The position numbers and the translations under genes are program-made. Positions 9,308 to 18,284 of a stretch of DNA of 64,000 nucleotides are shown one piece after another. Source of the stretch: Paenibacillus dokdonensis (GTDB taxonomy: Bacteria; Bacillota; Bacilli; Paenibacillales; Paenibacillaceae); assembly GCF_004916975.1 (NCBI RefSeq), contig NZ_STGQ01000001.1, forward strand, positions 2,008,993 to 2,072,992, given 5' to 3'. Position 1 is the first letter of the stretch. Every line of letters starts with the position of its first letter. The notes under the pieces were generated by a model. It saw only the letters and a list, made by a program, of their open reading frames with translations, did no database searches and was not told where the DNA came from.

Positions 9308-10996
9308 ATGGCAAAAAAGAGTAAGTTTTTTCTTATATCCGGCATCATTTTAGTTGTCGTATTTGTTCTTGTATATGTGGGAGTCACCCTAACCTCAAAT
9401 TTAGGGAAGACCAAAACGCAGGTGACCGCGGAAGATGCAGCGAAGCGCTTAAACAAGCTTTACTCCAATATCTCGGTGTCTATGGACACGCCAATCAAGG
9501 GACAAATCGACCTTAATCCGGTAGATGTGGCTGACTCCCTGCCGGAAATCTCCAAGTTCCCGATTACGGTGAACAACACGACGAATAATTTTGTGGAGAT
9601 TTTCTCATCCCCTGAAAAGGGAGGTACTGGCGTTGACGGTTGGTTAACCGAAGTAGCTACCGAGTTTAACAAGGCTAATATCAATGTGAACGGAAAACCA
9701 GCGTCTGTTAAGATTCGTAATATCGCATCCGGAACGGGCGTTGATTATATTAAATCCGGCAAATACATACCCGATGCGATTACACCTTCCAATGAATTAT
9801 GGGGCGAAATGATCAAGGCCAGCGGCGTAAAGACTCAGCTCGTTACTAAACGGCTTGTCGGAAATGTTCCGGGGATTGTGTTATCGAAGGCAAAATATGA
9901 TGCATTAGTAGATAAATACGGATCTGTGAATGTCAAAACAGTGACTGAAGCGATCGCAAACAACGAGTTTTCCATGGGATATACGGATCCATTTGCCAGC
10001 TCTACAGGCTTAAACTTCCTTGTAACTGCGCTTAATACATTCGACAGCTCGAATATATTGGGTGATAAAGCCGTTCAAGGGTTTGAGAAATTCCAGGCTA
10101 ATGTACCATTTACCGCGTCCACCACCATCCAAATGCGCGATGCGGCTAAATCGGGAATGCTTGACGGGTTTGTTTTGGAATATCAGACGTTTGTTAACGC
10201 ATCGGACTTGAAGAGCGGTTATGTTTTCACTCCTTTTGGTGTGAGGCATGACAGTCCGCTGTATGCTTTAGGCGATTTGCCTCAGGAGAAGCTGGATGTC
10301 ATTAAGAAATTCGCAGACTTTGTTGCTCAGGATAAATATCAGAATACAGCAAAAGAAAAGGGCTTTAATAGTCTGGAAGAATACAAATCAGAACTGGCTG
10401 TAGTGGATGGCAACCTTCTGTCTTCCGCTCAAAAGTTATGGAAAGAAAAGAAGAATGGCAATAAAGCCATTGCAGCAGTATTTGTAACGGATGTTTCAGG
10501 CAGCATGGCGGGTGAACCATTGAATCGCTTGAAAGAATCTCTGCTCAAGGGTCAAAAGTTTTTAGGACGAGATAATAGTATTGGACTTGTTTCTTATTCG
10601 AGTGACGTAACCATTAATTTGCCGATTGGAAAATATGACACGAACCAGCAGTCCATGTTCGTCGGAGCCGTGGACAGTCTCCAAGCGAGTGGAGGTACGG
10701 CTACATTTGATGGGATCGTGGTCGCGTTAAAAATGCTTGAGGATGAGTTAGCTGTAAATCCAACGAGTAAGCCTTTAATCTTCGTGCTTAGTGATGGGGA
10801 AACCAATGAGGGACATACGCTAAAAGACATCAAGAGCTTAATTGAGACCTATAAGGTACCCATATATACGATCGGTTATAACGCCAACATAAAGGCGCTT
10901 CAAAGTATTTCGAGTATTAACGAGGCGGCTAGCATTAATGCAGATACCGATGATGTCGTCTACAAGATCGGAAACTTGTTTAACGTCCAAATGTAA
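9308..10996 (+). CDS. Membrane-anchored SBP-like and VWA-domain protein
   Basis: About 562 residues from ATG 9308 (AGAGGTG upstream; a GTG at 9299 is also in frame). Residues ~5-27 are a transmembrane anchor, and the rest should face outward. Residues ~75-390 resemble a periplasmic-binding-protein-type fold (GGTGVDGWLTEVATEFNKAN, then PDAITPSNELWGEM). Residues ~395-560 are a von Willebrand factor A domain with the MIDAS motif DVSGSM, a later Thr in SGGTATF and LSDGETNEG, so metal binding should be intact. It precedes telA by 25 bases. VWA proteins accompany TelA/Ter systems, where roles in metal or envelope stress have been proposed. The ligand is unknown. Confidence 0.78.
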   Translation: MAKKSKFFLISGIILVVVFVLVYVGVTLTSNLGKTKTQVTAEDAAKRLNKLYSNISVSMDTPIKGQIDLNPVDVADSLPEISKFPITVNNTTNNFVEIFSSPEKGGTGVDGWLTEVATEFNKANINVNGKPASVKIRNIASGTGVDYIKSGKYIPDAITPSNELWGEMIKASGVKTQLVTKRLVGNVPGIVLSKAKYDALVDKYGSVNVKTVTEAIANNEFSMGYTDPFASSTGLNFLVTALNTFDSSNILGDKAVQGFEKFQANVPFTASTTIQMRDAAKSGMLDGFVLEYQTFVNASDLKSGYVFTPFGVRHDSPLYALGDLPQEKLDVIKKFADFVAQDKYQNTAKEKGFNSLEEYKSELAVVDGNLLSSAQKLWKEKKNGNKAIAAVFVTDVSGSMAGEPLNRLKESLLKGQKFLGRDNSIGLVSYSSDVTINLPIGKYDTNQQSMFVGAVDSLQASGGTATFDGIVVALKMLEDELAVNPTSKPLIFVLSDGETNEGHTLKDIKSLIETYKVPIYTIGYNANIKALQSISSINEAASINADTDDVVYKIGNLFNVQM

Positions 10997-11021
10997 TCAA
11001 GCCTAATAAAGGAGGAATACG

Positions 11022-12161
11022 ATGTCATTTTCAATGGAAGTAGCAAGCCCGGAAGAGATTAAGGCAGCGATTGAACAAGAAGTAAAGCCCGTTCCTGAGG
11101 AAGTCGCGAAGCTGCAGGAGCTGGCAGACTCTAATGTCGCAGCGATTATGGATCTTGATGTTGAATCGCTTGAGAAGCGGAAAGAGATTCTGCAATCCAT
11201 CGATAGTTTTGGCCTAAATACAATGAAAATATCCTCGGATAAAAATGCGCTGCTTCAGGTTTCAGTTGGTAAACTCTCGAAAACGGGTGATGAGGGCGGG
11301 GATGTTGCCAAAGGGCTGACTGAATTGAATATCCAGCTGAGAGACTTGGACCCAAGCGTAGTAGACTTCGCTAAAACGGGATTTCTCGGCAAGCTCTTCA
11401 ATCCGCTCCGTGCATACTTTCTTAGATTCGAGAAGGCGGATAGCGTCATTGCAGATATTGTGATTTCTTTGGATAAAGGAAAGCAGACACTTAAAAATGA
11501 CAACACAACACTGGAGATTGAGCAGCAGACGCTTCGGGATTTGACTAAAAAGCTTCAAAAAGAAATTCAGCTCGGGGGATTGATGGACGAATCGATTGAA
11601 TCGCAAATCGAGGCGGCCAAAGCACGTAATGAAAGCCCCGACAAAATCCGTTTCATCACGGAAGAAGTGTTATTCCCGCTCCGTCAGCGGGTTATGGATC
11701 TGCAGCAGATGCTGGTAGTCAACCAACAGGGGATCATGGCCATTGAAGTTGTCATCAGGAACAACAAAGAACTGATTCGCGGAGTAGATCGCGCTAAAAA
11801 CGTAACGGTCTCCGCGCTGAAGATTTCCGTGACTGTAGCAAGTGCTCTTTACAATCAAAAGATTGTCTTGAAGAAAATCGAACTCTTAAATCAAACCACG
11901 AATGAGCTGATTTCCAGCACGTCCAGAATGCTGAAAAATCAAGGGGCAGAGATCCAAAAGCAAGCACTTCAAAGCAGTATCTCAGTAGACACATTAAAAC
12001 AAGCCTTTTCGGATGTGCTGTCAGCGTTGGATTCCATCAGCACCTACAAGCAGGAGGCTCTCCCTAAAATGCGGGATACCATTAATCAGTTCCGTGAAAT
12101 GGCGGATAGTGGTGAAAAGCAGATTCAGCGATTGGAGAAGGGCCACAAGCTAGGTCTATAA
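11022..12161 (+). CDS. telA: TelA-family toxic anion resistance protein
   Basis: The product has 379 residues, the usual TelA/KlaA size. It starts at ATG 11022 behind a strong AAAGGAGG. The features are those of the family: a helical protein with the central segment FLGKLFNPLRAYFLRFEKAD, a long coiled coil (LEIEQQTLRDLTKKLQKEI), and the helical block EEVLFPLRQRVMDLQQMLVV, followed by NQQGIMAIEVVIRNNKELIR. TelA proteins are linked genetically to tellurite and other envelope or metal stress, but the biochemical role is unsettled. It is the last gene of the operon and is followed by a clear terminator. Confidence 0.9.
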   Translation: MSFSMEVASPEEIKAAIEQEVKPVPEEVAKLQELADSNVAAIMDLDVESLEKRKEILQSIDSFGLNTMKISSDKNALLQVSVGKLSKTGDEGGDVAKGLTELNIQLRDLDPSVVDFAKTGFLGKLFNPLRAYFLRFEKADSVIADIVISLDKGKQTLKNDNTTLEIEQQTLRDLTKKLQKEIQLGGLMDESIESQIEAAKARNESPDKIRFITEEVLFPLRQRVMDLQQMLVVNQQGIMAIEVVIRNNKELIRGVDRAKNVTVSALKISVTVASALYNQKIVLKKIELLNQTTNELISSTSRMLKNQGAEIQKQALQSSISVDTLKQAFSDVLSALDSISTYKQEALPKMRDTINQFREMADSGEKQIQRLEKGHKLGL

Positions 12162-12188
12162 GAGAATTTTTACAGCATAGATACCAGA

Positions 12189-12219
12189 ACCCCCATAATC
12201 GCAGATTATGGGGGTTTAA
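12189..12219. terminator. Rho-independent terminator of the telA operon
   Basis: ACCCCCATAATC (12189-12200) pairs with GATTATGGGGGT (12204-12215), a nearly perfect stem with a three-base loop, followed by TT. Confidence 0.85.
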
Positions 12220-12332
12220 TGTTTTCCAAATCAACGATATATAGATTTTTTATATATGTATTAGAAATAATATATTATTTCTAAATGTCTTGTATCAGTA
12301 TACTTAGGGTACATCAAGGGGGTGCTGATAGA

Positions 12333-12755
12333 ATGAAGATGCTTAGCATGAAAAAAAGTCTTCTGTTGTTGGTTGGAGCATCAAGTCTAATCCTCTCAGC
12401 TGCTTGTTCAAAGGAAAGCGGGGGAGAGCTTAAGGAAGCTCAAAAGATCAACGTAGAAGTGAATACCGTCCAAACCGTGCTTGTACCCGGTCGTGCAATT
12501 CTCATAGATGCTCATTTGACCAATGGAAAGCAGCGAGTAAAAGATGCCAGCGAAGTTAGTTTTGAAATATGGGAAAAGAATAGCGTGAAACATGATACGA
12601 TTACGGCAACTTCTTTGCAGGATGGTACTTACCGGATCAAAACGATGTTTCAAGAAGGCGGCGTATACTACGTAAAAGCCCATGTTGAGCATAAGGACAC
12701 CAAGATTACGACAGCTGCACAAGAATTGATCGTTAATGAGGATGAATTCAGATAA
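12333..12755 (+). CDS. YtkA-like-domain lipoprotein
   Basis: About 140 residues from ATG 12333, preceded by AGGGGGTG. The N-terminus is a lipoprotein signal (KKSLLLLVGASSLILSAAC), so the mature protein is lipid-anchored at Cys on the outer face of the membrane. The mature part has the YtkA/FixH-type beta-sandwich pattern (VPGRAILIDAHLTNGKQRVK, then EVSFEIWE, then DGTYRIKTMFQEGGVYYVKA). Its role is unknown; relatives are often found near copper or cytochrome oxidase genes, but no such gene adjoins it here. A terminator follows. Confidence 0.75.
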   Translation: MKMLSMKKSLLLLVGASSLILSAACSKESGGELKEAQKINVEVNTVQTVLVPGRAILIDAHLTNGKQRVKDASEVSFEIWEKNSVKHDTITATSLQDGTYRIKTMFQEGGVYYVKAHVEHKDTKITTAAQELIVNEDEFR

Positions 12756-12767
12756 ATGACATTTTGG

Positions 12768-12803
12768 AGTGGGGGCCGCTATTCGGTGCCCACTTTTTTT
12801 TTC
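12768..12803. terminator. Terminator after the YtkA-like gene
   Basis: AGTGGG (12768-12773) pairs with CCCACT (12789-12794), followed by nine T residues. It lies just before the end of the convergent LysR gene. Confidence 0.75.
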
Positions 12804-12834
12804 ATTAAGTCATATTACTTTGGTACAAAATGGA

Positions 12835-13767
12835 TTAATGTGAGACGTTCTCTTCTATAGTTTTATCCTTTTGCGCTATTAAAATAAAATCTCGGATAAA
12901 TCCTTCCAGGGAATTTTTATCACGAGAACAAAGAACAATTTTATTCGTGAAACGGACTCCAATAACGTCCACCACAGCCAGTTCTCCGCGTTGGATATAT
13001 TGGCTTGCGATTAGAGATGATACAAAACTCACCCCATACCCAGCGATAACGGCTTGTATCGTTTCATTAAGTCCATTAAATTGTAATTCGATCTTTGGTG
13101 CACTAACGTCATTTATTTTGCATAATTCAAAGAGTCTTTTTCTCGTAATACTTCCTTCTTCCCGCATAATAAATGGTTCTTTCATCATTTCTTCAATTGA
13201 AATTTGCTTGTTCGCATACTTATGACTTGGAGCAACCACAAACTTAAATTCATCTCTGTATAATTCAATACAATGAAGGGATTGGGTATTAGGATTCGTA
13301 ATTTCACCATTACCAAAAATAGCGATATCTGCTTCGTAATTCATCAATCTATCGAGAGCATGTTGAGAATTCACTGTTGAAATTTCCACTTCGACTTCGG
13401 GATATTTTTGTTTGAATAACGAAGCCCATTTGGGGATCAGTACGCTTGTTGCAAGATAATTACCGGTGATCCGCAGTTTCCCTCTAGGATGATTATGGTA
13501 ATCCTCGATCATAACCTCAATCTGGTCCGCTAAATTAAATAATTTCTCCGTGGGTTTAAACAGCTTTTGACCAAATGTCGTTAGTACCAGGTTCCTTCCC
13601 TTTTTTTCGAACAAAATCACATTATATTGTTTCTCGAAACTTCGGATTTGAGCTGAGATGGCAGGTTGACTGATATTCAGCCTTTTTGAAGCTTCCGTAA
13701 CACTGCCAGTCAGTGCTACATGGTAAAACAACATCATGGCATGTAAATTAATGGACAAACGGCTCAC
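12835..13767 (-). CDS. LysR-family transcriptional regulator
   Basis: The product has 310 residues. The N-terminal winged helix is textbook LysR (FYHVALTGSVTEASKRLNIS, then QPAISAQIRSFEKQY), followed by the two-lobed effector-binding domain. The start is ATG 13767. It is divergent from the histidine phosphatase gene across a 92-base, very AT-rich region with ATATATTAT-type repeats that could hold its binding site. General similarity is to the CysL/CbbR branch. The effector and target are not known. Confidence 0.88.
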   Translation of the reverse strand: MSRLSINLHAMMLFYHVALTGSVTEASKRLNISQPAISAQIRSFEKQYNVILFEKKGRNLVLTTFGQKLFKPTEKLFNLADQIEVMIEDYHNHPRGKLRITGNYLATSVLIPKWASLFKQKYPEVEVEISTVNSQHALDRLMNYEADIAIFGNGEITNPNTQSLHCIELYRDEFKFVVAPSHKYANKQISIEEMMKEPFIMREEGSITRKRLFELCKINDVSAPKIELQFNGLNETIQAVIAGYGVSFVSSLIASQYIQRGELAVVDVIGVRFTNKIVLCSRDKNSLEGFIRDFILIAQKDKTIEENVSH

Positions 13768-13859
13768 CTTCTATACATTTTGTTGATATATAATATAAAA
13801 CATATATTATTATTTTATACATTATCGTCTTATACTTCAATTATCCAAAAGGAGGAAGT

Positions 13860-14498
13860 ATGATGACGAACACCAACATATATCTCGTTAGACATGGTCA
13901 AACCAAATGGAATGTGAAGGGAAAAATGCAGGGACATATGGATTCCCCACTAACCATTGAAGGGAAAGTACAGGCTGCCAGATTGAAGGAACGATTAAGA
14001 CCGGTTCCATTTGACGCCATTTTTTCAAGTTCAAGCCTAAGAGCAGTCACAACAGCTCAAATTATCTCAGAAAGAAAGCCGGATGATATACATCAGCTTG
14101 AAGCATTGAAGGAAATCAACATGGGATTTTGGGAAGGGCAGCACATAGCGAGTATACAAAAGGAATGGACTCGGGAATTCGAGCATTTTTTTGAAAAACC
14201 TCATTTATATCGTCCTACAGGACAGGGAGAAACCTATGAGGAGTTGTTAGAGCGGGCGCTCCCTGCGATGGAAGGAATCATATCAAAATATAAGGGAGGG
14301 AGCATTCTGGTTGTCACTCACCGTATGACTCTAAAAACCATTTTGAACTACTATTCAGGAAATAGACTCGATGGTATGGGGAATATGCCTGATATTCCTC
14401 CAGCCAGTTTAAGTAAAATCACGATTCGGGACGCTCATCCAATTGTTGAGCTTTACGGGGACGCATCCCATTATGAAACACTGACAAAGGTGAGATGA
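13860..14498 (+). CDS. Histidine phosphatase family protein (phosphoglycerate mutase-like)
   Basis: The product has 212 residues. The N-terminal LVRHGQTKWN carries the RHG catalytic motif with the phospho-accepting histidine; the second histidine is in VVTHRMTLKTILN, and the proton-donor glutamate is in INMGFWEGQ. This arrangement matches broad-specificity phosphatases of the PhoE/CobC group more than glycolytic mutases. The start is ATG 13860, closely followed by a second ATG, behind AAGGAGG. It is divergent from the LysR regulator. Its substrate is unknown. Confidence 0.88.
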   Translation: MMTNTNIYLVRHGQTKWNVKGKMQGHMDSPLTIEGKVQAARLKERLRPVPFDAIFSSSSLRAVTTAQIISERKPDDIHQLEALKEINMGFWEGQHIASIQKEWTREFEHFFEKPHLYRPTGQGETYEELLERALPAMEGIISKYKGGSILVVTHRMTLKTILNYYSGNRLDGMGNMPDIPPASLSKITIRDAHPIVELYGDASHYETLTKVR

Positions 14499-14562
14499 AG
14501 ATAAAAAATTCGATACTTCAGCACATGCTGAGAAAACGGAAGTATCAATGTGGTCTGCATAA

Positions 14563-14612
14563 AAAAACGTACAGGTTCCTAGAAGACAAATAGGATCTGT
14601 ACGTTTTTTTTG
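14563..14612. terminator. Terminator between the phosphatase and DapA-like genes
   Basis: AAAAACGTACAG (14563-14574) pairs with CTGTACGTTTTT (14597-14608), with an inner TCCTA/TAGGA pair. Runs of A before and T after mean it may serve both converging genes. Confidence 0.85.
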
Positions 14613-14653
14613 TGCTTGATCAGCGAAGAAGAATTCTCATTGATTCATCACGA

Positions 14654-15544
14654 TTATGAGTTAGTTACCTGCAGCAGTTGGGCACCTTTGTTCGCCGTCA
14701 AACTACTAATCGCTGTTATAGGCAGGCGAAGGCGATCGGAGCGGATATGTCCTCGCTGGGCAAGAAGCCACTTCAAGGGTGCGGGATTGGGTTCAGAGAA
14801 CAGAAATTCAATAAGTGGAAGTAACTTGTCAAATGCCTGGTGTGATTCATCTATTTTACCGGCTTGAAATAACTCATAGACTTGTACAAACTGTTCACTA
14901 TCCAAATTAGCACTGGCTAAAATACCTCCTTTTGCCGCGCAGCATAAGGAAGCAAAAAAGAGCTCATCTTCTCCGCATAGAATCGGTTTGGACATGACCC
15001 GTGCAAGCCTAAATACATGTCTTAAGTTGCCTGTACTTTCTTTTAAACCAATGATGTGATTCATTTCCATAATAGCTTGTATGGTCTCCAGCTCCATAGC
15101 CCCTACGGTGCAATTTGGGATATCAGATAAAATCAAAGGAAGTTCTGCTTCGGCTAATGCAAGGAAATGGTGGATCATGCCTTGCTGTGAAAGGTGATTG
15201 TTATTAGGCGTGACAACAAGCGCAGCATCCGCTCCAAGGGATTTGGCCTGGACTGTCCTTCTCAAGGTAACGGATATGTTATTAGAACCTGTACCCACAA
15301 TTAAAGGAGGATTAACACCTGCAGTATCAAGTGTATGGCGAGCCGTCAGCACGAGGGTTTCAAATTCCCGGTCTTCTATCACTGGGAGCTCTCCGGTGGT
15401 TCCATTCACAATGATCCCATGAATTCCTTTGCTCAACAGACGGAGTATCAGGTCCTGCAGCGAAGCCATATCCAGGTTCCGTCTGCGATCATACGGTGTC
15501 ACAACAGGTACGAAAACCCCTTTCAAAGCCTGTTCTGTTAGCAT
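14654..15544 (-). CDS. DapA/NAL-family protein with substituted active site
   Basis: About 296 residues from ATG 15544 (GGAG eight bases upstream; the longer TTG start at 15568 is less likely). It is a (beta/alpha)8 lyase/synthase of the dihydrodipicolinate synthase family: GTTGE near residue 48, and the Schiff-base lysine in IIGLKES (about K168). The residues that define lysine-pathway DapA are absent: the VTPYYN segment reads VTPNNN, and the YNVPxRT segment reads SDIPNCT. This removes both catalytic tyrosines and the carboxylate-binding arginine. It is unlikely to make dihydrodipicolinate; another aldolase or decarboxylase role is possible. It is divergent from the decarboxylase gene. Confidence 0.85.
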   Translation of the reverse strand: MLTEQALKGVFVPVVTPYDRRRNLDMASLQDLILRLLSKGIHGIIVNGTTGELPVIEDREFETLVLTARHTLDTAGVNPPLIVGTGSNNISVTLRRTVQAKSLGADAALVVTPNNNHLSQQGMIHHFLALAEAELPLILSDIPNCTVGAMELETIQAIMEMNHIIGLKESTGNLRHVFRLARVMSKPILCGEDELFFASLCCAAKGGILASANLDSEQFVQVYELFQAGKIDESHQAFDKLLPLIEFLFSEPNPAPLKWLLAQRGHIRSDRLRLPITAISSLTANKGAQLLQVTNS

Positions 15545-15770
15545 GTTATCAACTCCAATCTCCCCCAAATGTTGTGTGGCTAAATATATAGTCTTTCTCC
15601 TGAAAAGTAACCAACCAATTGAATAGTAGTTTAGTCAACCACTTTTGTCACAGAACCGGTTGGTATATGAAAATTCAGAATGGATGGTTACGTGCGAGAT
15701 GATACCCGGTATATTCGGTGATGGAATCAACCACATCAATCATCACGCTCAATGAAAGGACAGATTCACC

Positions 15771-17279
15771 ATGAATCATCACAACACCCCGTTGTTCACG
15801 GCACTACGTGAGCATGCAGCACGCGATCCATTGCAATTCCATATTCCAGGACACAAAAAAGGGGTTGGGATGGACCCGGAATTTCGAGATTTTGTTGGCA
15901 GCAATGCTTTCTCAATCGACCTCATTAATATCGTTCCACTTGATGATCTTCATCAACCAGCCGGGGTCATTCGTGACGCCGAATGTTTGGCGGCAGATGC
16001 TTTCGGAGCAGATTTCACATTGTTTTCGGTTCAAGGGACTACGGGAGCCATCATGACGATGATTATGTCGGTTTGTTCACCAGGAGAATCTATCATACTC
16101 CCGCGTAATGCCCATAAATCCATTATGTCCGCTGTGATTTTTGCGGGAGCGATTCCGGTGTGGGTGAACCCGGAAAGGGATGAACAGCTTGGCATTGACC
16201 ATGGCGTAACGATAAGTTCGGTACAGAAAGCCATCGAACAGAACAAGGCTGTAAAAGCGGTTCTCCTTATCAATCCGACTTATTACGGCACCTGCGTTAA
16301 TTTACGGGAAATGGTCGAATGTATTCATAGCTATAATATCCCGGTTTTGGTTGATGAAGCGCATGGAACCCTGCTTCACTATCATGAAAAGCTGCCGATG
16401 TCCGCGATGCAAGCAGGAGCTGATATGGCTGCAACCAGTGTCCATAAATTAGGGGGATCCATGACGCAAAGCTCGATTCTGAATGTACAAGGGAATAGGG
16501 TGGATATCAGAAGGATTCGTACATTCATGAGCATGCTTACGACAACTTCGACCTCATATCTGCTGCTGGCTTCTCTGGATGCCGCCAGAAGACAGCTTGC
16601 TCTCTATGGTCGAGAACTGGCAGAACAAACCATTCAATTGTCTAGGGAAGCCCGGCAGCAAATTAACGAGATTCCCGGAATGTATTGCTATGGAGATGAG
16701 ATATGCCAAAAGAAGGGCGTGTTCCAATATGATCCGACCAAACTTTGCATTCATTTAGAGGCATTGAACATGACCGGATTCGATGCTGAGCAATGGTTGA
16801 GGTCGAATTATAACATCGAGGTTGAATTAAGTGATTTGAGCAATATTTTATGTCTAATCACGCTGGGGGATACAGAGGAGAATGTAGATACATTAATTGC
16901 GGCACTGCGTCATATGTCAGATGAATTTCTCTGTCTTAACAGATCCTATACTCGCCTTCCTGTTTCTGTCCCAGAGTCGATGTGTATTTCGTTCACACCA
17001 AGAGAAGCCTTCTATGCGCAGGCGGAAAGCGTGGAGCTCGAGCTATCCTGCGGAAGGGTGATCTCCGAATTTGTTTATGTTTATCCACCGGGAATTCCCA
17101 TTCTGGTACCTGGACAAGTCATCAGTCCTGAAATTGTCGATTATATAAAAAGACATTTGGAGGTTGGATTGCCTGTAAAAGGGCCGGAGGATCCCACTAA
17201 CCAAAAACTGAGAGTCGTAGCTGGTCCGACATCAAAAGAAGTAAGCTTTAACACTGCCGAATATATAGTTCGAGATTGA
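15771..17279 (+). CDS. PLP-dependent Orn/Lys/Arg decarboxylase
   Basis: The product has 502 residues, the size of the short Gram-positive SpeA/Cad-type decarboxylases that lack the N-terminal wing domain. The family start QFHIPGHKKGVG is clear; the cofactor aspartate lies in LVDEAHGT, and the Schiff-base lysine is in SVHKLGGSMTQSS (about K226). The C-terminal domain includes YPPGIPILVPGQ. It would form a polyamine (agmatine, cadaverine or putrescine), but the substrate cannot be told by eye. The start ATG follows AAAGGA. Its stop lies 11 bases before ctaA, so the decarboxylase and respiratory genes are probably cotranscribed. Confidence 0.9.
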   Translation: MNHHNTPLFTALREHAARDPLQFHIPGHKKGVGMDPEFRDFVGSNAFSIDLINIVPLDDLHQPAGVIRDAECLAADAFGADFTLFSVQGTTGAIMTMIMSVCSPGESIILPRNAHKSIMSAVIFAGAIPVWVNPERDEQLGIDHGVTISSVQKAIEQNKAVKAVLLINPTYYGTCVNLREMVECIHSYNIPVLVDEAHGTLLHYHEKLPMSAMQAGADMAATSVHKLGGSMTQSSILNVQGNRVDIRRIRTFMSMLTTTSTSYLLLASLDAARRQLALYGRELAEQTIQLSREARQQINEIPGMYCYGDEICQKKGVFQYDPTKLCIHLEALNMTGFDAEQWLRSNYNIEVELSDLSNILCLITLGDTEENVDTLIAALRHMSDEFLCLNRSYTRLPVSVPESMCISFTPREAFYAQAESVELELSCGRVISEFVYVYPPGIPILVPGQVISPEIVDYIKRHLEVGLPVKGPEDPTNQKLRVVAGPTSKEVSFNTAEYIVRD

Positions 17280-17290
17280 CTGGAGGGGGG

Positions 17291-18211
17291 ATGCAGATGA
17301 TATCGACCAGTTATCGAATCTTGGCGTGGTCTTCATTCGTTGGCATGTTTTTTGTCCTTGTGGCCGGTGCCATCGTCACCCAAACGGGTTCAGGACGCGG
17401 CTGCGGAAGTGACTGGCCCTTGTGTAATGGAAGGTTTATTCCCGCTTACACGCTCGAGTCCTTGATCGAATATTCGCATCGGCTGATCACGGGCATCGTC
17501 GGATTGCTGGTGGTCTGCACTTTTTTCTCCACTTGGCCCTACCGCAAACCGTATCGCGAAGCATTTGTTTATGCGTCAGGAACACTCATCTTCACGATTA
17601 TTCAGGCACTGATGGGTGCCGCAGCCGTGAAATGGACGCAGCAACCCGCAGTCATGGCACTACATTTCGGAATATCACTGCTTGCTGTTGCTGCTAGCAT
17701 GCTTTTGGTTGTCTGGATTCACAGATTTAATAAACCAAGCAATCCATCCGTTCAATCCTCAACAGGCATATCATTGTTTGCTTGGTTCATTTGGTTGTTC
17801 TGCTATGGTGTCGTTTATTTAGGGGCTTTTATCCGGCATATGAAGGTAGAAGGCGGATGCAGTGGATGGCCTTTATGTAACGGGAGGGTGATTCCAGTAT
17901 TAACCCATGCAACTGAGGTCGTTTTTGCCCATAGACTAGCTGCCATTTTTCTTCTCGTTCTTATGATTGCTTGGTTGATAATTATTCGCCGAATCGAAGC
18001 TCCAAGGGAGCGGGCTGCCTTTACGATGGCTGCTGTCTTTTCGCTCCTCTGTACGGTGGGGCAAATCCTGAGCGGCGCCTGGTTGACCTATGCATTCAGG
18101 AACGTAAACGAGATGTTTTTTGCGAGTCTTCTTCATAACACACTGGCAACGCTACTGTTCAGCTTGTTAACCGATACTGCCATTCGATCTTGGAAGTATC
18201 GTAAAAAGTAA
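17291..18211 (+). CDS. ctaA: Heme A synthase
   Basis: About 306 residues with eight predicted transmembrane helices. It converts heme O to heme A in the membrane for aa3-type oxidases. It has the two internally repeated halves of CtaA: the Cys pair in GCGSDWPLCNG (about C38/C45) and the matching pair in GGCSGWPLCNG, plus heme-ligand histidines in EYSHRL, ALHFG, FAHRL and LLHN. GGAGGGGGG lies just before ATG 17291; ATG 17297 is also possible. It sits directly upstream of the quinol oxidase genes, implying that the oxidase uses heme A. No ctaB/cyoE is in the window. Confidence 0.93.
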   Translation: MQMISTSYRILAWSSFVGMFFVLVAGAIVTQTGSGRGCGSDWPLCNGRFIPAYTLESLIEYSHRLITGIVGLLVVCTFFSTWPYRKPYREAFVYASGTLIFTIIQALMGAAAVKWTQQPAVMALHFGISLLAVAASMLLVVWIHRFNKPSNPSVQSSTGISLFAWFIWLFCYGVVYLGAFIRHMKVEGGCSGWPLCNGRVIPVLTHATEVVFAHRLAAIFLLVLMIAWLIIIRRIEAPRERAAFTMAAVFSLLCTVGQILSGAWLTYAFRNVNEMFFASLLHNTLATLLFSLLTDTAIRSWKYRKK

Positions 18212-18284
18212 GCAGCCATTTATCGTATTTGGGTGATCGTGACTGGCAGCTTTTTGAAGAATGAAGATATTAGGAGTGAGAAAC

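Noticed and set aside
12333-12755. Assigning the YtkA-like lipoprotein to the telA operon
   Set aside because: A strong terminator at 12189-12219 separates them.
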